From Trichodelitschia bisporula (taxonomy: Eukaryota; Ascomycota; Dothideomycetes; Phaeotrichales; Phaeotrichaceae): a stretch of 64,000 nt of DNA. The stretch is from positions 75,204 to 139,203 of the forward strand of contig ML996712.1 of the NCBI GenBank assembly GCA_010356995.1, in the 5' to 3' direction. Under the pieces are notes generated by a model. It was not told where the DNA came from. It was given only the letters and a program-made list of their open reading frames with translations, and did not search any database. Of the stretch, positions 32,418-43,931 are shown piece by piece. The stretch's first letter is position 1, and each line of letters opens with the position of its first letter. A program made the position numbers and the translations under genes.

Positions 32418-32783
32418 ATGTTTTCAAAAAACTTTGCGCTGACCCTCAAGGGATTCAAAACCAAAACCACCTACCACGTAAGCTTTGCGGCTTCCACCGC
32501 TCCTGACCCATGGTACCCTGACTACTTGCCTGCGCCTGTTGATCACCCCACGCTTAGCTGGGAAGACTTTGGTCCTGTGGCCAAGTACTTCCTCGTGAGG
32601 CGATACGCGGGCCAGGTCAAGAAGGGTCGCCGTTCTCTGATGAGGTATGATCAGTTATGCTCGATCAGTCCGATTTGGGGGCGGTGGCACAAGAACTGGG
32701 TCGATGTGGAGTGGGATCGTGTTCTACTCATGAGGAGGAGGTTGTTCAAGGAGGGTAACCCAGGCGGGGGGGGCGAGAGTTAA
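32418..32783 (+). CDS. Small hypothetical protein (121 aa)
   Basis: The ATG at 32418 follows a long pyrimidine-rich leader of the kind seen before highly used fungal start sites, with an ACAAATACC word at about 32263. The protein is basic and rich in aromatic residues (YHVSFAASTAPDPWYPDYLP, SISPIWGRWHKNWVDVEWD) and ends in a Gly-rich tail. No signal peptide, membrane segment or known domain is seen. It might be a small cytosolic or mitochondrial protein, but nothing in the sequence decides this. The stop is 130 bp before a large microsatellite. Confidence 0.55.
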   Translation: MFSKNFALTLKGFKTKTTYHVSFAASTAPDPWYPDYLPAPVDHPTLSWEDFGPVAKYFLVRRYAGQVKKGRRSLMRYDQLCSISPIWGRWHKNWVDVEWDRVLLMRRRLFKEGNPGGGGES

Positions 32784-32919
32784 GTTCCTTTTGGCGTTCG
32801 GAGTTTTGGCGTTTTGGTGTTGTGGCGTTTTGGAGTTTGGAGCTTGTACTTGCTTGGGCTTTGAGTTTCCCCATCGTGAGGTTCGCTTGATGCGGGCTCA
32901 TGAAGGGGTTTGGTGATCT

Positions 32920-33510
32920 CCTTCTTCATCTTCATCTTCATCTTCATCTTCATCTTCATCTTCATCTTCNNNNNNNNNNTCTTCATCTTCATCTTCATCT
33001 TCATCTTCATCTTCATCTTCATCTTCCTCTTCCCTTTTTTTTTCCTCTTCCCCTTCTCTTGCCTTCCCCTTCCTCTTACCTTCCTCTTGCCTCGTCCCTT
33101 TCCTTCCCTTCTTCCTCTCCGCTCTTCCTATCTTCTCTTCTCTGCCTCTCTTCTCTTCCTCTCTTCCTCTCTTCCTCTCTTCCTCTCTTCCTCTCTTCCT
33201 CTCTTCCTCTCTTCCTCTCTTCCTCTTCTCTTCTTCTTCTCTTCTTCTTCCCTCATCCAACCCCACCACCACCTCCATCCCCATCCCCATTCCCATCTTT
33301 GCCCTTCCCCATCCCGACTCCCACCCCATCCCCATCCCTACTCTCATTCCTATCCCCATCCCCATCCCCATCCACATTCACATCCACATCCACATCCACA
33401 CCCGCATGCATATGCACATCCACATCCGCATGTACACCCGCATGCATATGCACATCCACATCCGCATGTACACCGGCATGCACACTCGCATGCATGTTCA
33501 TATCCACATC
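32920..33510. repeat. Compound microsatellite block with a 10-N assembly gap
   Basis: Successive simple repeats follow one another: TTCATC (about 32920-33025, with N at 32970-32979), CTTCCT and TTCCTCTC units (about 33030-33250), CCCATC/CATCCC (about 33275-33370), and CACATC/CATGCA (about 33370-33510). The plus strand is nearly pure pyrimidine for over 300 bases, and so could form triplex DNA. Frames on both strands are open only because of the repeats and I do not call them genes. The N run shows the true length is uncertain. Confidence 0.95.
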
Positions 33511-34454
33511 CCCCATCGCCATCCCCACAAAGCTCTCTGCTTTCCACCCCATTGTCCACCACCCTCAGCCATTCTTCATCGGCTCACATGTCGTCCACTC
33601 AGCAAATGTGCTTTAGACCTGCATCCAGCCACCGGAAGGCAGTAAGTTTCTTGGCCGGATCGAAAGGTCATCGCATCGCGTCGCTTGTTCTGCTTCACTG
33701 TCAAGAACTCGGCTTGTGAGCAAGAGAGCAAAGAAATGAAAATGCTGGGGAGCGGTGGGGAAGTTCACGACCGGCATCGGAACAGTCTCCTCTCCGATCG
33801 TGCTTGTCGTCGTAGCCGTGTTCGTCATCCCGGTGGTGCGCATTTCTCATCCCAGTTCGTCTACTAGGTAGTCACATTCATATGCCACAGCTTAATCATG
33901 CTTTCCGTCGAACATTTTACTCGTTCCTGCTCCGTGGCCTGTCCGCTTGAGCTTGAGCTTGACAGCTGCCAGACTGGACGACTGGCAGCCATTGTAGGTA
34001 CCTCCTCCTATACTTCGTCAACTCCGTACAGCAATGCTATCTTCCGTATCCTGACCTCCAAATCAGCCCGTCATCCAGTGATCAAAGATGACATGCACCT
34101 CGTCCTGAACAAATCGTACACTCACGTCGCGCGCGTCCCGGCCCAGTCCAAGCAACATGCCGCAGTGCGAACCTCTTCTCATGCATTCAACATCACAATA
34201 TCTGCATCTCAAGAAATTCAACAACAAAGCCCCTAGTGTGCCGCCACCATGTAAATCAGACGCGCAACCGTCGTCTGCGCTAAATTACCCTAACCCGCGC
34301 CCGACGCTCAGACCCATGACGTACGCCACCAAGCTTGGCGAAACACCTGCAACACCACACGCGCCCCATCACCAGCTCTTTGTTTACACCCCGTGCCGCC
34401 TCCCCCCCAAAAACACACCACCCTCCGGCCTCATCCACCCCCAGAGGCAACAAG
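33511..34454. other. No supported gene
   Basis: Several short frames occur, for example a 76-codon minus-strand frame starting at an ATG at 33843, without domains or splice support. The last few hundred bases are probably the promoter of the next gene. Confidence 0.4.
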
Positions 34455-35923
34455 ATGTCCTCCCTCCTCGACTTCCTCCGCGCCCACGAGCCCGCCTTCC
34501 AAAGGTCCGCCACCCCTCCCCCTCCCCCCACAAGCTCTCATTCTCGTCCCTAGCTAACACAAGCAGCAAATCCCGCCTCGCATCCCTCTACTCCGACTTC
34601 CGCCACCAAAGCGCCACAAACCCCGACGGCTACGCCGCCAACATCGCAACCTGGCACCGCGCCCTCAGCGCTGCAACCCGCGCCGGCCTGCTCCCGGACG
34701 ACAACGGCGCGAGTTCCCCCTTCGTCCTCAGCACAGGCCCGGGTCTCGCGCGCGCGCTCGAGACGCGCGAGTGCGGTCGGCCGCTAGCGCTAGATGCCGT
34801 CATCGCGGACGCACTGGCGAAGAAAACCCTCCTCCCGGTCCCGGAATTTTTGAGTAGTAAAACAAGCATCTACGCCCGCGGCTGGGTGCCCTCGCCCTGG
34901 GACGTTCTCTCCTGGGCCGTGCGCGCCGCGGGTCTAGGCAGCGGGCCCAGCGTCACGGGCCGCTTTGTGGTACTTGAGAATCTGGAGGCCGCGCTTGCGG
35001 GGCTGCAAGCTCAGCTGAAGAATGCGGGGGAGGAGGTGCATTCGCTCGCGACGTTTGCGCGGGAGCATGGGGGGTTGCTTGGGGAGGGGGTGCTGCTGTC
35101 AAATGCGGATTTGCATATTCTGCTTACGTATTTGAGCCGCGATAAGCCGGTGCTTAGCTATGATGCTACCGCGGGGGTGGTCAAGCTCGCGCCGGCGCAT
35201 ACGACGCCTGTGCCGATTACGGAGGCGGATGTTAGTGTTGCGAATTTGCGGACGTTGCAGGCCGATTTGTCCGCGCAGATTTCGCCGCTGGAGGACCGGC
35301 TCACGGCGCTGGACGCGCGGGCTCGCGAACTAGTGGCGCAGAAAGCCAATACAGCGGCCTTGGCGGCATTGCGGAGTAAGAAGATGGTGGATAGCGCGCT
35401 GGCGAAACGGCGGGCGGCGCTGCACCAGGTTGAAGATGTGCTGGGGCAGATTGAGGCGGCGAGGGATAATGTGGCACTCGTGAAGGCGATGCGGGAGAGT
35501 GCAGCGGTGATCAAGGGGCTTAATGCGGAGGTTGGTGGGGTGGAGGGGGTGGAACGAGTGGTGGATGCGCTGAGGGAGCAAACTGAGGTCGTGGAGGATG
35601 TTACGCGTCTGGTTGGAGAGGTAGGGGCGGAGGGTGTGGATGCGGGGGATGTGGAGGAGGAATTTGAGGCGTTGGAGAGGGAGGAGAGGGAGAAGGTTGA
35701 GGCGGAGGAGAGGAGGGTGCGGAACGAGAAGGAGCAGAAGGAGGCGGCTGAGCGGGCGAGGCGTTTGGCTAATTTGGAGAACTATGAGGAGGAGCAGCGG
35801 GCGAAGGCAGAGGCTGAGAAGCAGACGGCTGAGGTAGAGAAGCCGCAGGGAAAGGAGAATGCCAGCCCAGCGGAGAAGGAGTTGGAGGAGATGGCGTCGT
35901 CGTTGGGCGCGCTGAATCTGTAA
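34455..35923 (+). CDS. CHM7: Chm7-type ESCRT-III protein (468 aa)
   Basis: Chm7/CHMP7 recruits ESCRT-III to the nuclear envelope for sealing and pore-complex surveillance. Two exons fit: 34455-34504 (MSSLLDFLRAHEPAFQ) and 34567-35923, joined by a 62-bp intron with a GTCCGC donor, GCTAAC branch and CAG acceptor. The winged-helix-like N-terminal half contains LASLYSDFRHQSATNPDGYA and WHRALSAATRAGLL. The Snf7-like helices begin near residue 250 (LSAQISPLEDRLTALDARA, KKMVDSALAKRRAALHQVEDVL). An acidic, Glu-rich tail ends in MASSLGALNL, which fits a MIM-like end. An open frame continues further upstream, but the MSSLLDFL start is the one that matches the family. Length is close to that of CHMP7. 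Confidence 0.85.
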
Positions 35924-37779
35924 GCATTGATGGTCCTTGTGACGATTCTTGCGAGGCGTTGGGATAGATCGGTGGGCGGTTGGCACATATGGACTCGGTT
36001 ATTACTCTCGGTGCGTCTTTCAGGACGGCGTTGGTCATGATGTCTCGGACGGTACTAACACAGCCTTTATGTATCAATCTTGATGTTTGCTCTGCCCCGT
36101 TGCCGTTCGGTCCTACATATAGTAGTTCATCTCCCAGTGATGCCTGCTGTAGCGCTCAGCCTAGTGCGGGAGTGACTCCGTACCTCTCCCTTTAGATTCC
36201 CCGCAGCGCTGCGATGCTTTGTCGAAGGCACCGGACTTGCGGCAGTGCAGTCGAGTGGGACAGAGCATCACGCACTAGCCTTAGGCCATTCCACATCACG
36301 CACTGGACAGCCCCCCAAGTTCGACCCTCTATAGTAAGACTCCTTTCTTGAGCTGGCCACTGAAGACTGGGGTTTTTCGTAGTCTGAAAGGACGATCTTT
36401 TTGCTTCCTATGGCTCTTTTTGATCGTTGTGGTCTTGTGTGTTCGTTTATCGCTCTCTTTACACTTTCCTTGTCCTTTCCCAGACTGTCTGCAAATCCTC
36501 TTGCGTCAGGCACGCTGCCACTGTGCCGGCCTTTCCATTCGCTATCGGATTTCAATTGCTTCCTGAATGATCAGAAGTCTTTCAGACAGTGGGGAGCCAT
36601 GGTTGAGTCTTTCTTTGAAGTCCCTCCAGACGGCGTCGGGATGGGCTTCGAAGCCTAGCCTGGAGCGGCATGATACGTATGTGGCACACACTGCTTGAAG
36701 TTTATTGGATAGACATCCTTCATGTTTGGCTTCTTCTAAAACTCGGCTGGCTTATCACCCTGGACTCTTCCGTGCCGGCGAATTTGGCGTCACTATTGTC
36801 AAGCCACAGCACGTTGCCCGCAATGGAAGCAAAGGTTCGACACATGCAATGGGTACGGTGTGAAGCGAAAGCTTGATAGAAGGCGACGAAGAAAAGAGAG
36901 TCGAGAGACGCTCATGACTGTATACACGATGTGGCCAATATTCTCCCATGGTCCTTCCATCATGAGCTCGTCTTCATTTTCCTTTCCCAGCAATTCTCCT
37001 TCCTCCCCAGCGTGATAAATCCATCTGCCGCCCGCACCTTCGCTGCGTACAATGTCAAGTTAGTAAGGAAGAAGAGCTTCCTAGGCTTCGTCAAGTCGAC
37101 GAAGTAGAAGCCTCCCGTCCCCTCGCAGTAGGTCCTCTTGGCATTACAAATGGAGGCCAAGTGACGTACTGAAGGAGGCGAGCCGTTTTAAAAAGAGGCC
37201 GGTTTGGAATCATTGTGACTGTGATTCGTTTGCAGAGTTTGACCCAACGTATGCTGGGTGAGGCGACCAGCGCAGTGATGAGCGCGACAACCGCCCTTCG
37301 TTCCAGGATTCGCTGTCGGAAGGCCAAGTCGGGTCAGGGTTCGAGGCGCCTTAGGACTCCATGGCTGTTGCCCTGCTCCAGTCGGCTTTGTTGGGGTCGT
37401 TTTGGTCGGCTTCGCAGCCTCCTGGGAATCCGCATCGAATTCAGACGCCCCGTCACGGGCAACGTCTGGGACATCGAATGCACTGAATGAGTGTATGACT
37501 GAAAATACTGCTATGAAGAGGGAACGTGAAAGGTCTAGAACTGAAATGCAGGTGTGGGGTGGCAGTGGACCTGGGGCTTGGCACCGAGTGGCTGCATCAC
37601 GTGGTATGGTTCAGCAACGCACTGGCAGGGCCTGGCGTGCTGAGGCCATGGCACGCCCCGTCGTCAATGCGGTTGGCCTGGAAGTCTGTTAATAGGTACA
37701 TGGTTTGATCGTTCTTCTTGGGATGCTTACAGGAACGTGAACCATATGACCATTTCCGTGTGACGATTGCAGCCACACC
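35924..37779. other. No supported gene
   Basis: Short frames on both strands lack domains and splice-site order. I see no repeat of note. Confidence 0.4.
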
Positions 37780-38552
37780 TTGTCCTCAATAATTGAGGAA
37801 TAACAGCAACGGGGCGCAGGAGCCCAGTTCGCATGACTGCTGGGCTGAAAGGCCAAGTCCCTCGCCTTCACTCCAAATGGAGTGGCCGCTCGCCTCGCTT
37901 TCTTGAAATGAGAAACCAGAGATATGGGATGCCATGAAGTAGGTACTACGCCTTGACTCTGCGATAACTCTGAGGCGGCGTATGCAGTCAATGGTGCCCC
38001 TAAGGACGCGGTTATTGGACTCCAGTTCTCGAATTTTGCGATGCTTCCCTCGGGAGAAGGAGATTCGCAGCCGGCGGAAGTCCCACGCCCAAGGGCGCTT
38101 TTCTAGAGTCTCGATCCAATTCGCCTAACAGGCGATGTCAGCTGGCAACCCTCCGCATACATAGAGCGAGGCACTTACTCCGTCTTACGAGGCCCCTCGT
38201 CTGAAGAGATTAATAGCTCCCGCCCTCAGGGCTTCGCTATTACTTCGGCCTAGAGCTTCTCGCACTCGGCCCTCCACTCGTTACGGCGCTTTCGCAGATG
38301 TTTCTTTTTCTTCGCAAGCTAGTCCCTCTCGCCCTCGACCCTCGCAATCGTTTAGAGACGCTCGTCTATAATTTCCTATGGTGCAGCCAGCTCTAAGTTC
38401 CGCATCTCGACGAGCGCTGCGTCTGCCTGAGCATTTTCAACCCTTCTTCTGGAACGTCTGGTTCCCAGGATGAGCAGTAAAGGACGTGTCGTCGGGATGC
38501 TCATAGATGAAGTGTGCAGCTGGAGGGCTGTTGCAGAGACGTGAAAAGCCAT
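37780..38552 (-). pseudogene. Host gene relic encoding a charged coiled-coil protein, five in-frame stops
   Basis: From an ATG at 38552 the minus-strand frame reads LGTRRSRRRVENAQADAALV, then a charged helix with LAKKKKHLRKRRNEWRAECE. Five stops fall in the same frame within about 50 codons (at 38376, 38352, 38319, 38250 and 38226, lowest base of each). They read TAG, TAA, TAG, TAG, TGA, all reachable by C to T from Gln or Arg codons. A proper intron follows (GTAAGT, GCTGAC, TAG, about 38123-38182). A second exon then has coding style (WAWDFRRLRISFSRGKHRKI, ELESNNRVLRGTIDCIRRLR). Frame is kept throughout. I recognise no family. Confidence 0.55.
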
Positions 38553-39361
38553 CTTATGGCGAGCTTTGGTATGGAAGTTGAATGATGGAGATGATGGATG
38601 TTTGAGTGATGAAGTTGAATGATGGAGACGATGGATGGTTTGAGTGATGAGTCTGCGTTCTGTGATGGAGAAAAAAAGATTTCGATTTCGGAGACGAAGT
38701 GCGGGCCTAAATACCCAACGCCCTGCGTCATCTTCCTTCCAACGGTAGGTACGACGGACACTCCGCAATCGGGCCCTTCTCGTTGGGAAGGGACGAGCAA
38801 GTTTCGTCATTAGGGGGGAGTGGGAGAGGAAGGCGCGAGGGAGAGGCTCCCTGCGGACTTATGAAGGAGGGTACAGCGGAGAAACATGACGATATTGAGC
38901 TCCTCTGTTACTTCCTCATAAAGGAATGGTGCGGGGTAATACCACCATGGCGTGGGCGGAGTGCGAGGAGCTCTGTCTTCAGAAGAGGGTCTGCCCGCGG
39001 CGCTCTTCAACGGAGGAGGCGCGTCCCACGGCCGTGACGCCGCCTTCAGTGCCTAGTTGAGAGTCGTTGAGAACATTGAGGACATTGTGATGCTATCACG
39101 GACCGTGGACACGCCTGAGAGACGGGAATATCCTGGAGGTATGTGAGCCTAGTGTGAGTGTGGTCTGTACGGCGTGAGCATCGCCACGAAGCAATCCAAG
39201 CAATCCGAAAGTCAAAGAGCAGCCTAAAGCCGTGAAAGACGCCGTAAAATTGCAATAGACATCTTCGCAAAGCGATACAAACTCCACCTTCAACGCCCGT
39301 TCTCCCACGGTCATCTCTGAGGCTGTCCGATAACCACGCCCACAACCCATCGCAGCACTCC

Positions 39362-40861
39362 TCACGCCCCCCTCCCCCTCCCCCTCCCCCTCCCCCTCTC
39401 CCCAACCGCCCACCCCTCCATCTTTTTCGCCAACAAAACACACCTCCTATCCACCAATCTCCAAAACAAATCCGCCGCCCAAATCGTCGCAGCAGTCACA
39501 ATCTCCGTAGCCAGCAACCAGCCCACCTCCTTCCCAAGCATGTCCTCAGGCCGACGACGCGTCCACGTCATCCGCCACATCGCCGGCACAATCCAGAAGC
39601 CGAGCATATGGACCACGGGGCAGTGGACGAGGTACAGGGCGTAGGAAATGCGGCCGAGGTATACGGCGTAGCGGGAGGTGAAGATGCTCCGCAAGGCGTT
39701 CGTGCCGATTGAGGATGTCGCGTACACGGTGAGTAGTGCTCCGAGGCAGTGCGGGAAGCGCCACGATTCACCGTGCCAGAAACTGGGATTGAGGTGGCGT
39801 AAAATGAACTTATAGCCCGGGGCGGTGCTAGCGTGACCATAGTCCGGGACCGATAGCAGATGCAAGCCAGCGACGAAAAGCGCGCCCTTGAAGAAATCGC
39901 TCCTCGTCCGCCGCGGCGGTAAACTGATCCCAAACCTAGCCGGCGATGGCGGGGCCGCCGATTCTTCAAGCATCTTAAGCTGCGCCAGCGACGTCCCCGC
40001 AAAAAGCAACCACGCCTCCCAGCAAAACGAGAAGTAGCAGTACACCACCATGCCCACAAGCCCCACAAGCCTCATCCGCGGCGCCAGCCGCGCAAAGCTC
40101 ACCAGCGTCGCGAACAGGACGATGGAGCTGCGGAACTCGACTGGCAGGGTTCAGAGGTGCACATCGTACGGGTAGTTTTGCGGCGACCAGGCGTTGACCC
40201 AGTTCCAGGTTGCGGACAGCCAGTCGGAGAATTGCGTGCTGAAGGGGTCTTTGCGCCACGTTGGTGGTTGTGGCTCTTTGAAGCCGGGCATGTCTTGGTC
40301 TTTGAATACGGCGTGGCCTCTGTCGTACAGGCCGGCGGAGATTCAGAGCATGACGATGAATGTCGATACCACGCCCGGCAGGAAGAGGCGCTTTGCACGT
40401 CGGAAGATGGCTGAGCTTAGGCGCTGCAGACATGCGTCGTGGGACTGCTGGTGAAAGGCGCAGAGGGGCGCCCAGGATAAGGCACAGCTTGAAATGATGA
40501 AGAACAAGGTCACCATGGCGGGACCAGCTGTCATAAGGTGCAGAATCGGGATCTGTGTGATGGCGAAGTGGCGCTCGTCTGTGCCGAAGCCGACCTAGAG
40601 GCTTGAGTGTGTCGCAGCAGTGAAGTGGCGGATATACACTATGAAGGATGCATACCCTCGCATGCCATCAAGCCATGCCGTGGGCGTAGGAACGATCTCT
40701 TCATACGTGTTTGGCTGCAGGAAGCTGGGAAGGAAGGCGGCGGCGGCGCTTATTGCCGTCAGGAGCAGCCTGGCGAAGGGCGAGGCATATGAGGACGGTA
40801 GATCCTTCTCGAGGTCCAGGAATGGATCTGCCTCCACGGGGGATGGAGGATCGAGTCGCAT
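39362..40861 (-). pseudogene. Acyltransferase-3 family membrane protein, three in-frame stops (about 499 codons)
   Basis: The family moves acyl groups, usually onto sugars or lipids, across membranes. The frame runs from an ATG at 40861 to a stop at 39362 without a shift. Family words are clear: TAWLDGMRGYASFIVYIRHF near the N-terminus (Asp-Gly-Arg-Gly block and the conserved His), GPAMVTLFFIISSCALSW, TLPVEFRSSIVLF, and YLGRISYALYLVHCPVVHML. About eight to ten hydrophobic segments are seen. Stops at 40595-40597 (TAG), 40343-40345 (TGA) and 40151-40153 (TGA) interrupt it. The last replaces the Trp expected before TLPVEF. The C-terminus ends in a GR repeat from a CCCCCT microsatellite. It is probably dead, unless the stops are assembly errors. 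Confidence 0.75.
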
Positions 40862-41993
40862 GGTTGACGAGGAGAGATGGCTTTTCGAGGTAAAGAATGG
40901 CTGAGTCTGAGATCGAAACCGCAGATAGACGAGACGTGACCACGGCGGTTAGCCATGCAGTGGGGAATGGGCATTATACAGGGCGCCTTGTTGACTTCAT
41001 TCCGACGCGCCGTTGCGGAATGTAAAGTGGAGAGTGGATAAGCGGATTGGCAACACGCGCGGATTCCACTCGGTGGAAGCCAGCTTCATCCTGAGATCCA
41101 ATGCGGGCTCTCGCTTCCACGACATCAGAGCATGATGAGAGCCTCAGTCATCACCAAGATGCAATATGGTAGCCAAATCGAAATTTTGGTTAACATAGTA
41201 TCTCCATCGGCCTCGATGCCCCAAGACGCGTTGATATTGTACCACCAAGCTCAGAATGTGGCCACTTTTGTACGATATGGCGATCGAGAGGAATCACACT
41301 CTAGAACAGGCGGTGTTGACCCTGGGACATTACTCGGACGCTCAATGAGGACAAGTACGGATGTACCGGGTGAAGCCATGATGGACAATCTGCTAGGAGT
41401 TATTGGCATGGCATTTGTGGATGAAATATGAGCATGCAGCGAGGCTTTTCGATGGAGATGCTGTCACGAATGTCGTTGGCAAGACCCTTGACAGCGGAAC
41501 CGCCCGTACCGCGGTTACCGCCAGCGCACTGTTCATCTGAGCGGCAAGCGCACTCACCAGAGTTCTCCGCAATGACACAACACTTACTGATCATCAGGGA
41601 AAAATTCTGTATACATTGCGCGGGACTCGATACAACTCCGCGGTGAAGGATGAGCTGGTACCGCGATTTCAATGTTCCAGTGCTTAGTTCTAATGAGTTG
41701 AACCTCCCATTCTTACTCCATCTCCCTTGCAAATTCTGGCCTCAATGATGACGGATATGTAGCTGGAAAAAGTGTTCTAAAATGACAGGCTTGAGATTTT
41801 TAATCCATTTCACGCAGAACCTCGACGGCTGGCCGAACCACTAGAGGTGACATGATTGAGGATTCATATCTTGGTCTTTAGAGCAATGAATGTGATTTCC
41901 ACTTGCCGTCACGCCTACCTGCATTGGGAGCTCCGTCATAACTGCTAGCCAGCTCCATCAACCGTCAACTACACTCGGTCAGTCTGCTCGTCC
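40862..41993. other. No supported gene
   Basis: A Cys-rich minus-strand stretch at about 41420-41600 (ENSGECACRSDEQCAGG) with a GTGAGT word looks like a trace of a small secreted-protein gene, but no start or complete exon set can be given. Confidence 0.4.
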
Positions 41994-43325
41994 CTAAAGC
42001 CCATCAATCCTCCCCTCACTCGCAAACGCCGCAACAACATTAGCGAGCTGTATCCGCGCCTCCTCATCCATGATGTTCCACCGCCCCACAATCTCCACCT
42101 GCACGTTATCCTCAGGGTTCCTCAACCCAAACTCCAACCGCAGCATCGTCTCAACCCTAACATCCACCCTGAGGAGCACCACATCCGCCATCCTCACCGA
42201 GAACAGGAACTGCTTATCCCACTTCTCGGGGCCAAGCTGCAACCCCTCCCTCCCGGCCGCGGCAACCCTCGCCTCCTCCCTCGCAATTGCCAGCAAAGCC
42301 GCCGTCTCCTCCGCATACGTCCCACGCGGGTTCTTCGGCTCAAGCACCCAGACCCGTCGGCCATCCGTCCACGCCGGCCGAAACGAACTATGATAGAACT
42401 TGAACCTCAGCGGCAATCCCCCTTTACGGACCGGGCAGTACCGCGCGCCATGCCGCCGGAAATATAGCTCCAACAGCCTCGTCACGTATGCCGTGGTATG
42501 TATCGCGAGGAAGCTCGCCACGGCGCGTGCGTTGTATGGCTGCCCCGAGTTCACGAGGTCCGTTGCGGCGGTAATGGCGGCGAGTGGGCGGGCGGTTGAT
42601 TGCAAAGCGCGGCGGAAGACGGCGCGGCGCGTGTGTACGCTTACGCTGGACAGGAGTAGCCCGTCGGACTTCGTGGGGGCTCCGGGGGAGATCAGAACGC
42701 GGGCTTCGGCCCAAGGGATTTGCGTAGGCGTGGTGAGGGGGCGAGCGGCGTGAGTAATGCGGGCGCGGATGTGGATGAGGTGTGTTCTGGACCAGCGGTC
42801 GGGGCGCACGGAGAAGGAACTCTGGAGGCGGGGGGGTGGGATGATTTCCGTCTTGGATGATATGTGTGTGCCCCAGAGGCCGAGGACCGGGCCGTTGGGT
42901 GGGTAGAAGGAGGGGTTGATGTCGACGACGTCGTCATCGGTGGTGTCGGCGGGGTAGAAGAGGGAATCGACGTCGTTGACTGCCGTGTTGATGTCGGGCA
43001 TCAGACTGTCGAGGGAGTAGAGTGGCGGGTCGACTTCCTCGCCCGTGCTAATGTCCGTGAAGCAGGTCGCGTCGTGCTCGGTGACGAGGCCCAGGCCGAG
43101 ACCGGTGGTCTCGCCAAGCATGTCGTCGAGCATGTCGGCGTCGACGTTGCCGTTCATGGCTTCGGTGAGCTTATGGAGTAGTGCTGAAGAGCGTGAGTGG
43201 ATGTTCTCGTTTATGATGGCGTTCTGTGCTGCCTCGAGGAGCGAGGCTTCGATTTGGGGGTCTGCGAGCTCGTCTTCGGTTTCCTCCGGCTCGATGGGCG
43301 AGGCCATTCCATCGAGATAAGACAT
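41994..43325 (-). CDS. Hypothetical protein (443 aa)
   Basis: The frame is intact from an ATG at 43325. A second in-frame ATG six codons on (MASPIEPEE) could equally serve. Residues 1-150 are acidic with many Asp/Glu (EETEDELADPQIEASLLEAA). Residues 175-440 look folded and basic, with words such as TRRAVFRRALQSTARPLAAI, LELYFRRHGARYCPVRKGGL, GRRVWVLEPKNPRG and KQFLFSVRMADVVLLRVDV, and a helical end. No membrane segment or signal peptide is seen. I recognise no family. It lies on the same strand as the transporter-glycosyltransferase gene. The separation of 600 bp gives no direct link. Confidence 0.65.
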   Translation of the reverse strand: MSYLDGMASPIEPEETEDELADPQIEASLLEAAQNAIINENIHSRSSALLHKLTEAMNGNVDADMLDDMLGETTGLGLGLVTEHDATCFTDISTGEEVDPPLYSLDSLMPDINTAVNDVDSLFYPADTTDDDVVDINPSFYPPNGPVLGLWGTHISSKTEIIPPPRLQSSFSVRPDRWSRTHLIHIRARITHAARPLTTPTQIPWAEARVLISPGAPTKSDGLLLSSVSVHTRRAVFRRALQSTARPLAAITAATDLVNSGQPYNARAVASFLAIHTTAYVTRLLELYFRRHGARYCPVRKGGLPLRFKFYHSSFRPAWTDGRRVWVLEPKNPRGTYAEETAALLAIAREEARVAAAGREGLQLGPEKWDKQFLFSVRMADVVLLRVDVRVETMLRLEFGLRNPEDNVQVEIVGRWNIMDEEARIQLANVVAAFASEGRIDGL

Positions 43326-43931
43326 CCGGCTACGCAGAGCGCAGCAAGGAAGATGCTATATGGAACAGTTTGACGGAAGGGGAGCGCGTGAGGGATTTGG
43401 AAGAGGGCGTGCTCGATATACGGAAAACGAAGAATTGCGACGTCTGCAATGGCAAACGGGCCTATATGCGTGGAGACGGTTAATACGGAAGCAGAACGTT
43501 ATAAGAATTACCTGTTGCTTCCACAAGCTCGAAAAATGAGAGTGAGTAATGGGTGCGATGTAGAGATGATGCAGAGTTGGAGGATGTTGAAGAGATGTAG
43601 TGGGATTCACGATGACTTCGCGCTCCTTCCTCCTCAGTCGCCCCCACACCCCCGGTGGATTCCAAGGCAAACGCTGAGCATCAACAGAACTCACATCACG
43701 ACCCATCTCGGACAAAAGTCATGATCAGAAAAATGTTCGCTATACGCTCAACCTACAACCTGGTATGATGTACAACTACACGCCCCCTGACACCAGAGCG
43801 TTACCAAATCTTCAAACGAGAGACCGACAACCAAAAGCCATATCTATCTCAATAAGTCAAGCCATTCGTATCAAAAGTGCCTACCCACCGTCATAACCCC
43901 AGAAACCCCAAACGCCGCCAAACGCTATCCC
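43326..43931. other. Intergenic stretch, no gene seen
   Basis: This holds the 5' side of the gene ending at 43325 and the 3' side of the transporter-glycosyltransferase gene. I see nothing else in it. Confidence 0.5.

Noticed and set aside
32780-33719. Long open frames on both strands across the microsatellite block
   Set aside because: They exist only because the simple repeats contain no stop codons. The translations are low-complexity and cross a run of N.
34157-34454. Open frame extending the CHM7 coding region upstream
   Set aside because: The extension is Pro-rich without family features. The MSSLLDFLRAHEP start at 34455 followed by a 62-bp intron matches the family.
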